DNA of 64,000 nucleotides, taken from Parvularcula sp. BBD 1991-13 (GTDB taxonomy: Bacteria > Pseudomonadota > Alphaproteobacteria > Caulobacterales > Parvularculaceae). The notes under the pieces were generated by a model. The model had not been told where the DNA came from and searched no databases. It worked only from the letters and a program-made list of their open reading frames with translations. Shown here piece after piece: positions 42,601 to 51,265 of this stretch (position 1 is the first letter of the stretch; the number at the start of each line of letters is the position of its first letter). The stretch spans positions 62,001-126,000 of the forward strand of contig LYSZ01000013.1 of the NCBI GenBank assembly GCA_001657385.1, in the 5' to 3' direction. Both the position numbers and the translations under genes were made by a program.

Positions 42601-44457
42601 ATGACGGCGCGAGATGGAGAGACCGCGAACAAGGCGGCGTTGGAGGGCGAGGGGTTGCAGACCGGCGCGGAACAAAGGCAGGGAACGGCGCGTCCGCCGG
42701 CGGCGCGGGGCGCCTCGACGCGGCGGCTCGCCTGGCGGTTGTGGCGGGATTATCTCTCGCGCTACTGGCCGCGGCTTTTCCTCTCGCTCGGCGCGATGGC
42801 CGCCTACGCCGCGTCGGCGAGCGCGATTCCCATTGGCGTGGAATGGATCAACGCCGGCTTCGGCGCCGGGGAGGGGCGGTTCTCGCCGTCGCTGGACCGG
42901 GTGCTGCTGATCGGGCCGGGGCTCATTATCGGCCTCGGCCTGGTCAACGCCGGCGCGATGTACGCCCAGAGCCGCCTCAACGCCGGCGCGGCGCTCAGCG
43001 CCCTGCGCGATCTCCAGAACGACATGTTCGCGCGCCTGATGGCGCTCGATTTCGCCCAGGGCCGCGAGGAAGCCTCGGGCCAGATGATCTCGCGTTTCAC
43101 GAACGATTCTCTCGTTCTTCGCGAGACGCTGACCCGTGCGGCGACGGCGGTGCGCGACGTGCTGACGCTGGCGAGCCTGTGCGCGGTGATGGTCTGGTAC
43201 GACTGGGCGATGTTTCTGGTCGTCATGGCGATCTATCCGCTGATCGGCGTGCCGGTCTCGCGCATCGGCAAGCGGCTGCGCCGGACGTCGGCCAGCGCGC
43301 AGCAGCAGGCGGGGGACGTCGCCTCGCTGATCAGCGAGACGGTGATCGGCGCCCGCATGGTCAAGACCTACCAGCTTGAGCCGCTGGAGCGAGCCAGGGC
43401 GGCGGCGGCCTTCGACAAACGCCTTGGGCTGCTGAAAACCATGGCGTACGCCCGCGCGCTGAACGAGCCGTTGATTTTTCTCGCCGGTTCGCTCGCGGTG
43501 GCGTTGGTGGTGCTGGTGGCCGCGCAGCGCATTGCCGCCGGCGCCCTGACGGCGGAGGCGTTTATCGGGTTCATCGTCGCGCTCCTGATGCTGTCGCAGC
43601 CGGCGCGGGGGCTCGGCACCTTGCATGCGGTGATGCAGGAAGGGTTCGGCGCGTTCGAACGCATGCTGGGGGTGATCGACGCGCGCCCGTCCATCACCAC
43701 GCGCCCGGGCGCGCCGGATCTGCCCCCCGGCGCCGGCGCCATCCGTTTCGAGGCGGTGCGCTTCGCCTATCGCGACGGCGCGACGGCGCTCAAGGACGTC
43801 ACGCTTGATATCCCGGCGGGCAAGACCGTCGCCCTTGTCGGGGAGTCCGGCGCGGGCAAGTCGACGCTCATGAATCTGTTGCCGCGGCTTTACGAGCCGA
43901 CGGCGGGGCGCATCCTCATCGACGGAGAAGACATCGCCGGGGTCACGCTGCGGTCCCTGCGCGCGCGCATGGCGCTGGTCAGCCAGGATGCGGTGGTGTT
44001 CAACATGTCCGCTCTTGAAAATATCGCCTTTGGCCGGCCCGGCGCCGCGCGCGCGGAAATCATCGCCGCCGCCGAGGCCGCCGCCGCGAATGAGTTCATC
44101 AGCGTCATGGCCAACGGCTACGACACGCCGCTGGGCGAGGGCGGCGCGGGGCTTTCCGGCGGTCAGCGCCAGCGCATCGCGCTCGCCAGGGCGTTTTTGA
44201 AGGACGCGCCGATCCTGTTGCTGGACGAGCCGACATCCGCCCTCGACGCGGAAAGCGAGGCGAAAATCCAGGCCGCGCTGAAACGCCTGTCGCAGGGACG
44301 CACGACCCTCGTCATCGCCCATCGTCTGTCCACGGTGAAAGACGCCGATCTCATCGCCGTCATGGACAAAGGCCGCATCGTCGAGACCGGAACACACGAC
44401 GCGCTGATGAAAAAGGACGGCGCTTATGCGCGGCAGGCGTCGCTGCAACTGGCCTGA
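42601..44457 (+). CDS. msbA: MsbA-like ABC exporter (half-transporter)
   Basis: A 618-residue fused permease/ATPase. Six hydrophobic segments in residues ~45-330, with the first intracellular coupling region in ALDFAQGREEASGQMISRF. The ATPase domain has Walker A VALVGESGAGKSTLMNLL near residue 412, Q-loop MALVSQDAVVFN, signature LSGGQRQRIALARAF and Walker B PILLLDEPTSALD, then HRLSTVKDAD. Position next to waaA, lpxK and lpxL-like genes makes lipid A flipping the best guess; drug or peptide export is possible. Ends 2 bp before the convergent phosphatase gene. Confidence 0.88.
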   Translation: MTARDGETANKAALEGEGLQTGAEQRQGTARPPAARGASTRRLAWRLWRDYLSRYWPRLFLSLGAMAAYAASASAIPIGVEWINAGFGAGEGRFSPSLDRVLLIGPGLIIGLGLVNAGAMYAQSRLNAGAALSALRDLQNDMFARLMALDFAQGREEASGQMISRFTNDSLVLRETLTRAATAVRDVLTLASLCAVMVWYDWAMFLVVMAIYPLIGVPVSRIGKRLRRTSASAQQQAGDVASLISETVIGARMVKTYQLEPLERARAAAAFDKRLGLLKTMAYARALNEPLIFLAGSLAVALVVLVAAQRIAAGALTAEAFIGFIVALLMLSQPARGLGTLHAVMQEGFGAFERMLGVIDARPSITTRPGAPDLPPGAGAIRFEAVRFAYRDGATALKDVTLDIPAGKTVALVGESGAGKSTLMNLLPRLYEPTAGRILIDGEDIAGVTLRSLRARMALVSQDAVVFNMSALENIAFGRPGAARAEIIAAAEAAAANEFISVMANGYDTPLGEGGAGLSGGQRQRIALARAFLKDAPILLLDEPTSALDAESEAKIQAALKRLSQGRTTLVIAHRLSTVKDADLIAVMDKGRIVETGTHDALMKKDGAYARQASLQLA

Positions 44458-44459
44458 GC

Positions 44460-45155
44460 CTATTCCCGCCGCAAGACCTTCTCCGTCAGGAAATTGCCCC
44501 AGCCCGTTCCCCGGAAATCCGCTTTCGCCCGAACATGGTCGTATTCGGCGTCTGCCCATGCCAGAAAATCATCCGGCGAGGCGAGGGACTTGCCGTTCCT
44601 CGCCGCATAATCCTTGTAAAGATCAAAGACGTAATCAAGCACGCCGGTCCTGCCCTGGCGCACATGGCCGTATCTGAAGGAAAGCTGTTCCATCGCCCGG
44701 TCGAGGGGAACGCCTTCGTGAAAGAACAGGAACAGGGTCGCCATCAGCCCGGCGCGATCCGCGCCCGACTTGCAGTGCATGATCGCCGGATACGCGATCG
44801 CGTCGAAGAGATCCCTCGCGGCGCGCAGGGTTTGCGGGCTCGGCGCGTCGCGTGAGAACACGCGGAACGTCACGAGCCGCAGTCCGAGTCGCGCGCACGC
44901 CTCTTCTTCGAGAAAGAAAAAACCGCTCGGCTTGTCGCCGCGCAGGTTGATCACGGTCTTGACGCCCCTGTCGCGCCATTTTTTCAGATCGGCGGGGGAA
45001 GGCTGATAGGTGCGCCACATCCGGCCCGGCGCGATTTCGTGGCTGTTGTCGTACAGCTTTCGCAATGCGCCGTGGTCGCCCAGCATCAGCGCGCGCCAGG
45101 CGCGCCGCCGGCCCTTCGGCGTTGCAAATTCGCTGCGGGTGATGGGATCGGCCAT
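44460..45155 (-). CDS. Tyrosine/dual-specificity phosphatase-like protein
   Basis: A 231-residue protein with a cysteine-based phosphatase active site, HCKSGADRAGLMATL (CX5R), near residue 133. The upstream KTVINLRGDKPSGFF and later PLDRAMEQLSFRYGHVRQG fit the dual-specificity/PTP-like group. No signal peptide. It lies next to msbA and the lipid A block, where such phosphatases may act on sugar or lipid phosphates, but no substrate can be read. Convergent with msbA with a 2-bp gap. Confidence 0.85.
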   Translation of the reverse strand: MADPITRSEFATPKGRRRAWRALMLGDHGALRKLYDNSHEIAPGRMWRTYQPSPADLKKWRDRGVKTVINLRGDKPSGFFFLEEEACARLGLRLVTFRVFSRDAPSPQTLRAARDLFDAIAYPAIMHCKSGADRAGLMATLFLFFHEGVPLDRAMEQLSFRYGHVRQGRTGVLDYVFDLYKDYAARNGKSLASPDDFLAWADAEYDHVRAKADFRGTGWGNFLTEKVLRRE

Positions 45156-45193
45156 GCCTGTCGTTTCGTCGTGAGGTTAGGGTCGGGCGCGCA

Positions 45194-45235
45194 GTTCAAT
45201 TCGTGGGGTTCAATTCGTGCAATTCAACTCGCGCA
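45194..45235. repeat. 14-bp tandem repeat, three copies, at the end of the HEAT-like gene
   Basis: gttcaattcgtg at 45194 and 45208 and a diverged attcaactcgcg at 45222 give a 14-bp period. The last copy overlaps the stop region of the minus-strand gene ending at 45224. Confidence 0.78.
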
Positions 45236-45754
45236 GTCCAGGGTGCGGGCGATGTTGCGGGCGCGGGCGCGCACCGACGCCGCCGCATCCTGGTCCGCGT
45301 CTCGAAGCGCCTGAAGCGCGATCGCCTTGAAGCGTACGTTCTTCCGGGCGACGGCGCAAAGGGCGTCCAGCGCCCACGCCCTCACAAACGGGCGCTTGTG
45401 GGACAGGAGCGGGGTCAGCCACGGGGCCAGGGCCGCGGCCTGTCGGGCGGACAAGTCGAGGCGCGCGACCGACTGACAGAGATGGAGCTGCGCCTGCCAG
45501 CTTACGACCGACCGGCATGCGCCGAGGAGCGCGCTCGTCCGGGCCGGCGAGAGCGCGCCGCCTTCGTCAAGATGCATTTTGACAAGCCGCGTCGCGCCGT
45601 CGGAAACGCGAGGCTCCGCATCGCCCGCAAGCGCGATGACGGCGTCGAGAAAAGCGCCGTCCCCGCTGTGTCCGGCCGCCAGTTCGCTCAGCATCGCGAC
45701 GGAGCGGCCGTCATATGACCGAAGCTGATTTTTAAGCTGTTCCGGCGTCGTCAC
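45224..45754 (-). CDS. HEAT/ARM-like repeat protein, unknown function
   Basis: A 176-residue, all-helical, Ala/Leu-rich protein with repeating patterns such as LLSHKRPFVRAWALDALCAV and AALAPWLTPLL that resemble HEAT repeats, ending in RARARNIARTLDCAS. It starts at GTG 45754, 9 bp after the DUF4170 gene, and so is probably co-transcribed with it and pmbA. No enzyme motif. A protein-protein scaffold is plausible. Confidence 0.65.
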   Translation of the reverse strand: MTTPEQLKNQLRSYDGRSVAMLSELAAGHSGDGAFLDAVIALAGDAEPRVSDGATRLVKMHLDEGGALSPARTSALLGACRSVVSWQAQLHLCQSVARLDLSARQAAALAPWLTPLLSHKRPFVRAWALDALCAVARKNVRFKAIALQALRDADQDAAASVRARARNIARTLDCAS

Positions 45755-45763
45755 GGGCGGACT

Positions 45764-46009
45764 TCAGAATTTTCCGTCGCCGTCGGGATCGAGAAGCTTG
45801 TGCATGTGGACGATGAAATAGCGCATATGGGCGTTGTCCACCGTCTGTTGCGCCTTGGCGCGCCAGGCTTTTTCCGCGGCGGCGTAATTGGGGTAAACGC
45901 CGACGATGTCGAGGTCGTCAAGATTGCGGAACCTGCATTCCTCCAGGTTTTCCAGCTCGCCGCCGAAAACAAGATGCAGCAATTGCCTGTCCGTCGTATC
46001 TTCCGTCAT
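45764..46009 (-). CDS. DUF4170 domain protein
   Basis: An 81-residue protein of DUF4170, a small alphaproteobacterial family usually next to lipid A/waaA genes. Landmarks: LHLVFGGELENLEECRFRNL, LDIVGVYPNYAAAEKAW, TVDNAHMRYFIVHMHKLLDP. ATG 46009 is preceded by CGGAG at suitable spacing; the TTG 46027 adds six residues without a site. Function unknown. Confidence 0.93.
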   Translation of the reverse strand: MTEDTTDRQLLHLVFGGELENLEECRFRNLDDLDIVGVYPNYAAAEKAWRAKAQQTVDNAHMRYFIVHMHKLLDPDGDGKF

Positions 46010-46032
46010 CAAACGCTCCGTTTGCAAACTGT

Positions 46033-47376
46033 CTAGTCGCCGGCGATCGTCATCGCGGCGACCATGATGCTGGGCGCGTTGGTCGCGCCGCGAAACACCA
46101 GGTCGTTCGCCGGGACGATCCCCGCGTACATCTCAAGCAGCGCGCCGGCGATGGTGATCTCGCTCACCGGATAGGCGACGGCGCCGTTCTCGAACCAGAA
46201 ACCCGAACAGCCGACGGAATAATCGCCGGTATTCGGATTGATCTGTGGGCCGAACATATCGGTGAGGAGAAGACCCTCGCCGGCGGCGGCCATCAATTCC
46301 TGCGGCGATTGCTCGCCCGCCTGCATGTAAAGATTGGTCGAGCCCGCGCCCGGCGCGCCGCCGACCCCGCGCGAGGCGCGAGCGTTGGTTTCGAGGCCGA
46401 GCTGGCGCGCGTGCGCGCTGTTCATCAGCCAGCTTGTCAGAACGCCGTCCTTGACAAGGTCGATGCGGCTGTTGGCGACGCCTTCGCCGTCGAAAGCGCA
46501 TGAGCCCGCGCCGCGCCGGATATGCGGATCGTCGACGATCGAGACCGAGGCGGGGAAGAGCGCCTCGCCCAGCCTGTCCTTGACGAAGCTGACGCCGCGG
46601 GCGACGGCGCCGCCATTCGCGGCGCCCGCGAGGTGTCCGATCAGCGAACTCGACAGGCGGTTGTCGAACAGCACCGGCGCGGTGCGGCTTTTCAGCCGGC
46701 GCGGCGACAGGCGCGCCACGGCGCGCTCGCCGGCGCTGCGGCCGATGTCCTCCGCCGGGGTCAGATCGTCGAAATGGGTTTTCGCATCGTAATCGTAATC
46801 GCGCTCCATCCCGTTTTCATCCTGGGCGAGAACGCTGACGGAGATCGCGTGCTTGGCGCCGGCGCCTTCGCCGAAAAAGCCGTGACTGGTCGCGAACCAT
46901 TTGCGGCCTTCGGAATAGCTTGCCCCGGCGCCGCTGGAGTTGGTGACGCCCTTCACGGCCAGCGCCGCCGCTTCGCAGGCGCGCGCGCGCGCCTCCAGCG
47001 CGTCCGTCGACGGTTCGGCGAAATCGCCGAGGTCGAGATCCCCGAACGGCGGCTGCGCCAGGCGCTCGGCCGGGGCGAGGCCGCAATAGGGGTCTTCCGG
47101 GGCCGCCTTGGCCATGGCCGCGCAGCGTTCGGCGAGGTCCTTCAGCCCCGGTCGCGACAGGTCCGTGGTGGAGACCGTGGCCTGACGCCGGCCGACCATG
47201 ACGCGCAGGCCGAGATCGGCGCCTTCGGCGCGCTCCACGTCCTCCAGCTTGCCCATGCGGCAGGACACGCTGGCGGAGACGGCTTCGATCATGATGGCGT
47301 CGGCGGCGTCGGCGCCGAACGCCTTGGCGTCGCTCAACAGGGCGGAGAGAATGTCTTCGGCTTTGTTGTTTTGCAT
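46033..47376 (-). CDS. pmbA: TldD/PmbA-family metalloprotease
   Basis: A 447-residue protein of the TldD/PmbA (microcin B17/CcdA processing) family. Landmarks: LGLRVMVGRRQATVSTTDLS near residue 65, GAGASYSEGRKWFATSHGF, GSCAFDGEGVANSRIDLVKDG, and TNLYMQAGEQSPQELM. The C-terminal GCSGFWFENGAVAYPVSEITIAG is family-typical. The HExxxH motif belongs to the TldD partner, so its absence here fits PmbA. ATG 47376 chosen because MQNNKAEDILSALLSDA resembles the family start; TTG 47412 is upstream. Confidence 0.93.
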   Translation of the reverse strand: MQNNKAEDILSALLSDAKAFGADAADAIMIEAVSASVSCRMGKLEDVERAEGADLGLRVMVGRRQATVSTTDLSRPGLKDLAERCAAMAKAAPEDPYCGLAPAERLAQPPFGDLDLGDFAEPSTDALEARARACEAAALAVKGVTNSSGAGASYSEGRKWFATSHGFFGEGAGAKHAISVSVLAQDENGMERDYDYDAKTHFDDLTPAEDIGRSAGERAVARLSPRRLKSRTAPVLFDNRLSSSLIGHLAGAANGGAVARGVSFVKDRLGEALFPASVSIVDDPHIRRGAGSCAFDGEGVANSRIDLVKDGVLTSWLMNSAHARQLGLETNARASRGVGGAPGAGSTNLYMQAGEQSPQELMAAAGEGLLLTDMFGPQINPNTGDYSVGCSGFWFENGAVAYPVSEITIAGALLEMYAGIVPANDLVFRGATNAPSIMVAAMTIAGD

Positions 47377-47503
47377 GGCCGGGGAAATAGAGCCTTGCGC
47401 CGCCCGACGCAAGGCAAAGCCGGTCCGCCCGCGGCCGCTGAGGCCGGAGTCTGGCTCAAGTCAAGCTCAAGTCCGGCGCAACGCGGCGCGCGCCGGGCGA
47501 ATG

Positions 47504-48169
47504 TCAGGTTCCGGGGGCCGCGCGGCGCTCCGCTTTCGCTCCCTCGCCCCATTCGAGAAAGGCGGGTTGCGCGCGGATCGTTTCCATGTACGCCGCGCTT
47601 TCCGGGCTGAGCCGGACCGGCCCGTAGGTCAGAAACCTTGAGACCACCGGCGCGTACATGGCGTCGGCGATGGAAAACGTCCCGAACAGGAACGGCCCGC
47701 CCGAGGGATCGGCGCGGCCGAAGCGGGTCCGGCACTCGGTCCAGAGCGCGTCGATCCGGTCGATGTCGCGGGCGACGCCGCCGGTGGTGAGATGGGCGAG
47801 ATTCTCGCGGGTGAAATACATCGGCCAGACCGTGCGCAGGGCCGAGAAGCCCGAATGCATCTCCGCTGCGGCGGCGCGCGCGACGGCCCGCGCTGCGCGC
47901 GCCGCCGGCCAGAGCTGTTTTTCCGGATAGAGTTCGCTGACATATTCCATGATGGCGAGGGAATCCCAGATCCGCACCTCGCCATGGGTCAGAAAAGGGA
48001 CGAGGCCCGCCGGCGATTTCTCCTTCAGGACCCGCCGCGTCTCTGGCCGGTCGAGCCGGATCACCTCCTCCGTAAACGGAACGCCCGCCTGTTTCATCAG
48101 GAACCACGGCCGGAACGACCAGGACGACAGGGTCTTGTCGCCGATGGCGAGGATCAGGTCATCGGACAT
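47504..48169 (-). CDS. Glutathione S-transferase family protein
   Basis: A 221-residue GST. The thioredoxin-like N-terminal domain has LSSWSFRPWFLMKQAGVPF and the glutathione contact IWDSLAIMEYVSELYP near residue 70; the all-helical domain ends PFLFGTFSIADAMYAPVVSR. No known special substrate. Transcribed in the same direction as the preceding glutamine amidotransferase, 16 bp apart. Confidence 0.93.
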   Translation of the reverse strand: MSDDLILAIGDKTLSSWSFRPWFLMKQAGVPFTEEVIRLDRPETRRVLKEKSPAGLVPFLTHGEVRIWDSLAIMEYVSELYPEKQLWPAARAARAVARAAAAEMHSGFSALRTVWPMYFTRENLAHLTTGGVARDIDRIDALWTECRTRFGRADPSGGPFLFGTFSIADAMYAPVVSRFLTYGPVRLSPESAAYMETIRAQPAFLEWGEGAKAERRAAPGT

Positions 48170-48185
48170 GCAGGACGGGTCTCCT

Positions 48186-48896
48186 TCAGCGCCGGCTCAG
48201 AAAGAAATCGGCGATCCACCGGCTGATCAGATCGCGGTCGGTCTTCGATTTGAGGCTGCGCAGTCCTTCCTCGACGCGATCGTCGGGGATTCGCCCGCGC
48301 CGGGCCAGCATCAGCGCTTCGGCGAAGTCGTGGGAAAATTCCGGGTGCGGTTGAAACGACATCGCCGGGCCCTGTGCGTATTCGAGGGCGGCATGGGGGC
48401 AGAAGTCCGACGCGGCGAGGACGCGCGCGCCTTTGGGCGTCTCGACCACCTGGTCCTGGTGGGAGACGACGCAGGACAGGCGCTGCGGCGCGACGTCCAT
48501 CCAGTCGGGCGCGGCGGCCACGCTGTATTCGTGCACGCCGACGCCCCAGCCGCGGTCGGATTTTTCGACCCTGCCGCCGAACGCCTGCGCCATGAGCTGA
48601 TGCCCGAAGCAGATCCCGACGCACGGTTTTCCCGCCGCCGCCGCAGCCCGCACGAGGCGTTCCGCCTCGCCGATCCAGGCATGGCCGTCATAGACCCCCG
48701 CCGGCGAGCCTGTGACGAGGAGCCCGTCGAAACCGTCCGGCTGCTGCGGCGTTCGCCCCGCCGGCGCCGACGCCGAGGAGAAGGACAGCCGTGCGGCGAG
48801 GGGGGCGAGGGCGCGCTCGAACATCGCCGGATAGCCGCCGAAGCGGGCTTTCAGGGGGGCGGGCGGCTCGCCCGTTTCAAGGATCAGGATGCGCAT
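48186..48896 (-). CDS. Class I glutamine amidotransferase-like protein
   Basis: A 236-residue stand-alone glutaminase-type protein. Nucleophile Cys in VGICFGHQLMAQAFGG near residue 93 and the His of the triad in FQPHPEFSHDFAEA near 180. The opening MRILILETGEPPAPL is typical of GuaA-like stand-alone amidotransferases, hence start ATG 48896 rather than 48920. The synthetase partner, if any, is not evident nearby. Confidence 0.9.
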   Translation of the reverse strand: MRILILETGEPPAPLKARFGGYPAMFERALAPLAARLSFSSASAPAGRTPQQPDGFDGLLVTGSPAGVYDGHAWIGEAERLVRAAAAAGKPCVGICFGHQLMAQAFGGRVEKSDRGWGVGVHEYSVAAAPDWMDVAPQRLSCVVSHQDQVVETPKGARVLAASDFCPHAALEYAQGPAMSFQPHPEFSHDFAEALMLARRGRIPDDRVEEGLRSLKSKTDRDLISRWIADFFLSRR

Positions 48897-48962
48897 GGCC
48901 GTGACATGCGCGCGCATCATGGCGCCGTCAAGTCGGCGCGCGCCTGCGCCCGCGGAGCGGGG

Positions 48963-49232
48963 TTATTCCGCAGGAGCGGTCGGATGCGTCTTGTCGATGG
49001 TCTTGCGCACGACCGGCGGGAAGCGGTGGCGATAGCGCCGCAGGGCCGCGTCGAGATCCGGCCATTTCGCGCGCATCCGCTTGATCAGCCGCTGGACGGC
49101 GGGGATGTAAGGCGCCAGCAGGGCGAACCCCACGGTCAGCATGATCAGGCCGAACGGCAGCGGCAGCGGCAGGACGATCAGTCCCGCAACGACCAGGGTG
49201 GACCCGAAAACCTGATGTAAAACCGGCAACAT
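48963..49232 (-). CDS. Small membrane protein of unknown function
   Basis: An 89-residue protein with two hydrophobic segments in the first ~45 residues (STLVVAGLIVLPLPLPFGL and MLTVGFALLAPYIPAVQR) followed by a basic cytoplasmic tail. I do not recognise the family with certainty; it resembles PGPGW-type two-span proteins. Single gene with a ~250-bp gap (49233-49481) on its upstream side that shows no gene. Confidence 0.7.
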   Translation of the reverse strand: MLPVLHQVFGSTLVVAGLIVLPLPLPFGLIMLTVGFALLAPYIPAVQRLIKRMRAKWPDLDAALRRYRHRFPPVVRKTIDKTHPTAPAE

Positions 49233-49481
49233 CGCCGCGCAAACGCTCCTGTACTGAAACGACCTTATCCAAGACCGCCCCGCCTGGCCATATCATGTCT
49301 GCGGGATGATGAGATAGCTAGGCAGTCCGCGCGTGATGGTAAAGGCGCGGCGGGAAAAATTGGTTAACCCTCCGCGAAATTTTATCCGTCATGACACCCG
49401 TCCGGGCGGGTCGGCGCCTCCGGCGGGCGAGACCCCAGGCCGCATTTGACGTCGCTGGCCGGGTCGTTCAGGAAAGCGTTC

Positions 49482-51026
49482 ATGTCTTACAAATCCTTGC
49501 GCGACTTTCTCGACAAGCTGGAGGCGGCGGGCGACCTCGTCCGCGTCGCCGAGCCGGTCTCGGTAAAGCTGGAAATGACCGAGATCCAGACCCGGCTGCT
49601 CGCCGCGGGCGGACCGGCGGTCCTGTTCGAGCGGCCGGTGCGGGAGGACGGCTCGATCTCGCCCATCCCGGTTCTCGTCAATCTCTTCGGGACGGTGAGG
49701 CGCGTCGCCATGGGCGTCACCCTCAACGGCAAGGAGCGCACGACCGGCGCGGACCTGCGCGAGGTGGGCGAGCTGCTCGCCTTCCTGCGCCAGCCGGAAC
49801 CGCCGGGCGGGCTGAAGGACGCCATGGCCATGCTGCCGCTGGCCAAGACGGTGATGGCGATGAAGCCCGCCATGCGCTCGAGCCTCGGCCTTGGCGGTTC
49901 CGCGCCGTGCCAGGAGGTCGTGGAGACCGGCGATGCGGTGGATCTCGACGCCCTGCCGATCCAGACCTGCTGGCCGGGCGAGCCTGCGCCGCTCATCACC
50001 TGGCCGCTGATCGTCACCCGGGGGCCGTCATCGGCGCGCGAGGACGATTTCAATCTCGGTATTTACCGTATGCAGAAGATCGGCCGCAACAAGACGATCA
50101 TGCGCTGGCTGAAGCATCGCGGCGGCGCCCAGCATCACCAGCGCTGGTCGAGGGAAAAGACCGAGCCCCTGCCCGCGGCGGCGGTGCTCGGCGCCGATCC
50201 GGGGACCATCCTCGCCGCCGTGACGCCGACGCCCGACACGCTGTCGGAGTACCATTTCGCCGGTCTCCTGCGCGGCAGGAAAGCCGAACTGGTCGATTGC
50301 AGGACCGTGCCCCTGAAAGTGCCCGCCGAGGCGGAGATTGTCCTTGAAGGCCATGTCTCGCTCGATGAGTATGCGGACGAAGGTCCTTATGGAGACCATA
50401 CCGGCTATTACAATTCCGTGGAGCGCTTTCCCGTTTTCACCGTGACGGCGATTACGCGCCGGCGCGAGCCGATCTATCTGTCCACCTTCACCGGCCGCCC
50501 TCCGGACGAGCCGAGCGTTCTGGGCGAAGCCCTCAACGAGGTGTTCATCCCGCTCCTGCAACAGCAGTTTCCGGAAGTGACGGATTTCTGGCTGCCGCCG
50601 GAGGGGTGCAGCTACCGCATCGCCGTCATCTCGATGAAGAAAGCCTATCCCGGCCACGCCAAGCGGGTGATGATGGGCGCGTGGTCCTATCTGCGTCAGT
50701 TCATGTACACCAAGTGGATCATCGTCGTGGACGACGACATCGACGCGCGCGACTGGAAGGACGTCATGTGGGCGATCTCCACCAAGATGGACCCGGCGCG
50801 CGACATCACGGTGATCGAGAACACGCCGATCGACTATCTCGACTTCGCCTCGCCGGAATCCGGGCTCGGATCGAAGATCGGCCTCGACGCCACCGACAAG
50901 CTGCCGCCGGAGACGAAGCGCGAATGGGGCGAGGAGATCCGCATGACCGAGGAGGTCGTCGCCCGCGTCGACGAGATCTGGTCTCGCCTCGGGCTTCCCG
51001 GCGACGGGCGCAAGATCTGGTCCTGA
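49482..51026 (+). CDS. UbiD-family prFMN-dependent decarboxylase
   Basis: A 514-residue decarboxylase of the UbiD family, which uses prenylated FMN. Family sequence: [28 protein letters not shown]-like [20 protein letters not shown] near 185, [12 protein letters not shown] near 300, [16 protein letters not shown], and [20 protein letters not shown]. These match bacterial UbiD (4-hydroxy-3-polyprenylbenzoate decarboxylase). ATG 49482 follows AGGAAAG; the upstream frame to 49446 is unlikely. The prenyl-flavin-making partner UbiX is not in the window. A ubiquinone role is likely. Confidence 0.9.
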   Translation: MSYKSLRDFLDKLEAAGDLVRVAEPVSVKLEMTEIQTRLLAAGGPAVLFERPVREDGSISPIPVLVNLFGTVRRVAMGVTLNGKERTTGADLREVGELLAFLRQPEPPGGLKDAMAMLPLAKTVMAMKPAMRSSLGLGGSAPCQEVVETGDAVDLDALPIQTCWPGEPAPLITWPLIVTRGPSSAREDDFNLGIYRMQKIGRNKTIMRWLKHRGGAQHHQRWSREKTEPLPAAAVLGADPGTILAAVTPTPDTLSEYHFAGLLRGRKAELVDCRTVPLKVPAEAEIVLEGHVSLDEYADEGPYGDHTGYYNSVERFPVFTVTAITRRREPIYLSTFTGRPPDEPSVLGEALNEVFIPLLQQQFPEVTDFWLPPEGCSYRIAVISMKKAYPGHAKRVMMGAWSYLRQFMYTKWIIVVDDDIDARDWKDVMWAISTKMDPARDITVIENTPIDYLDFASPESGLGSKIGLDATDKLPPETKREWGEEIRMTEEVVARVDEIWSRLGLPGDGRKIWS

Positions 51027-51265
51027 AATTCATCCGTTAAAAGAGTATGAACGGGGCTGTGCCGGCCGAAGCGCCCCTGAAAGAGGCGCCTCGATATACT
51101 TGTCCGGGTCCGGTCGATACATTTTTCGCTTCCCCCGTTAGGGATAGCGGAAAATTAACATCTTCCCGCATAGGTTGCGCCGTATGATCGCGGGCGTTAA
51201 AAAGGTTGTGGTTGGATAACCTCAGCACGCGGCCCGTGTTGTTTAACGCAGCTGCGGAGGCGAGA

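Noticed and set aside
41935-44559. An 874-codon minus-strand frame across msbA
   Set aside because: The plus strand encodes a complete ABC transporter with Walker motifs; the minus product is a shadow.
47401-47503. Coding gene between GST and pmbA
   Set aside because: The gap holds only the small 11-bp duplication and the pmbA leader.
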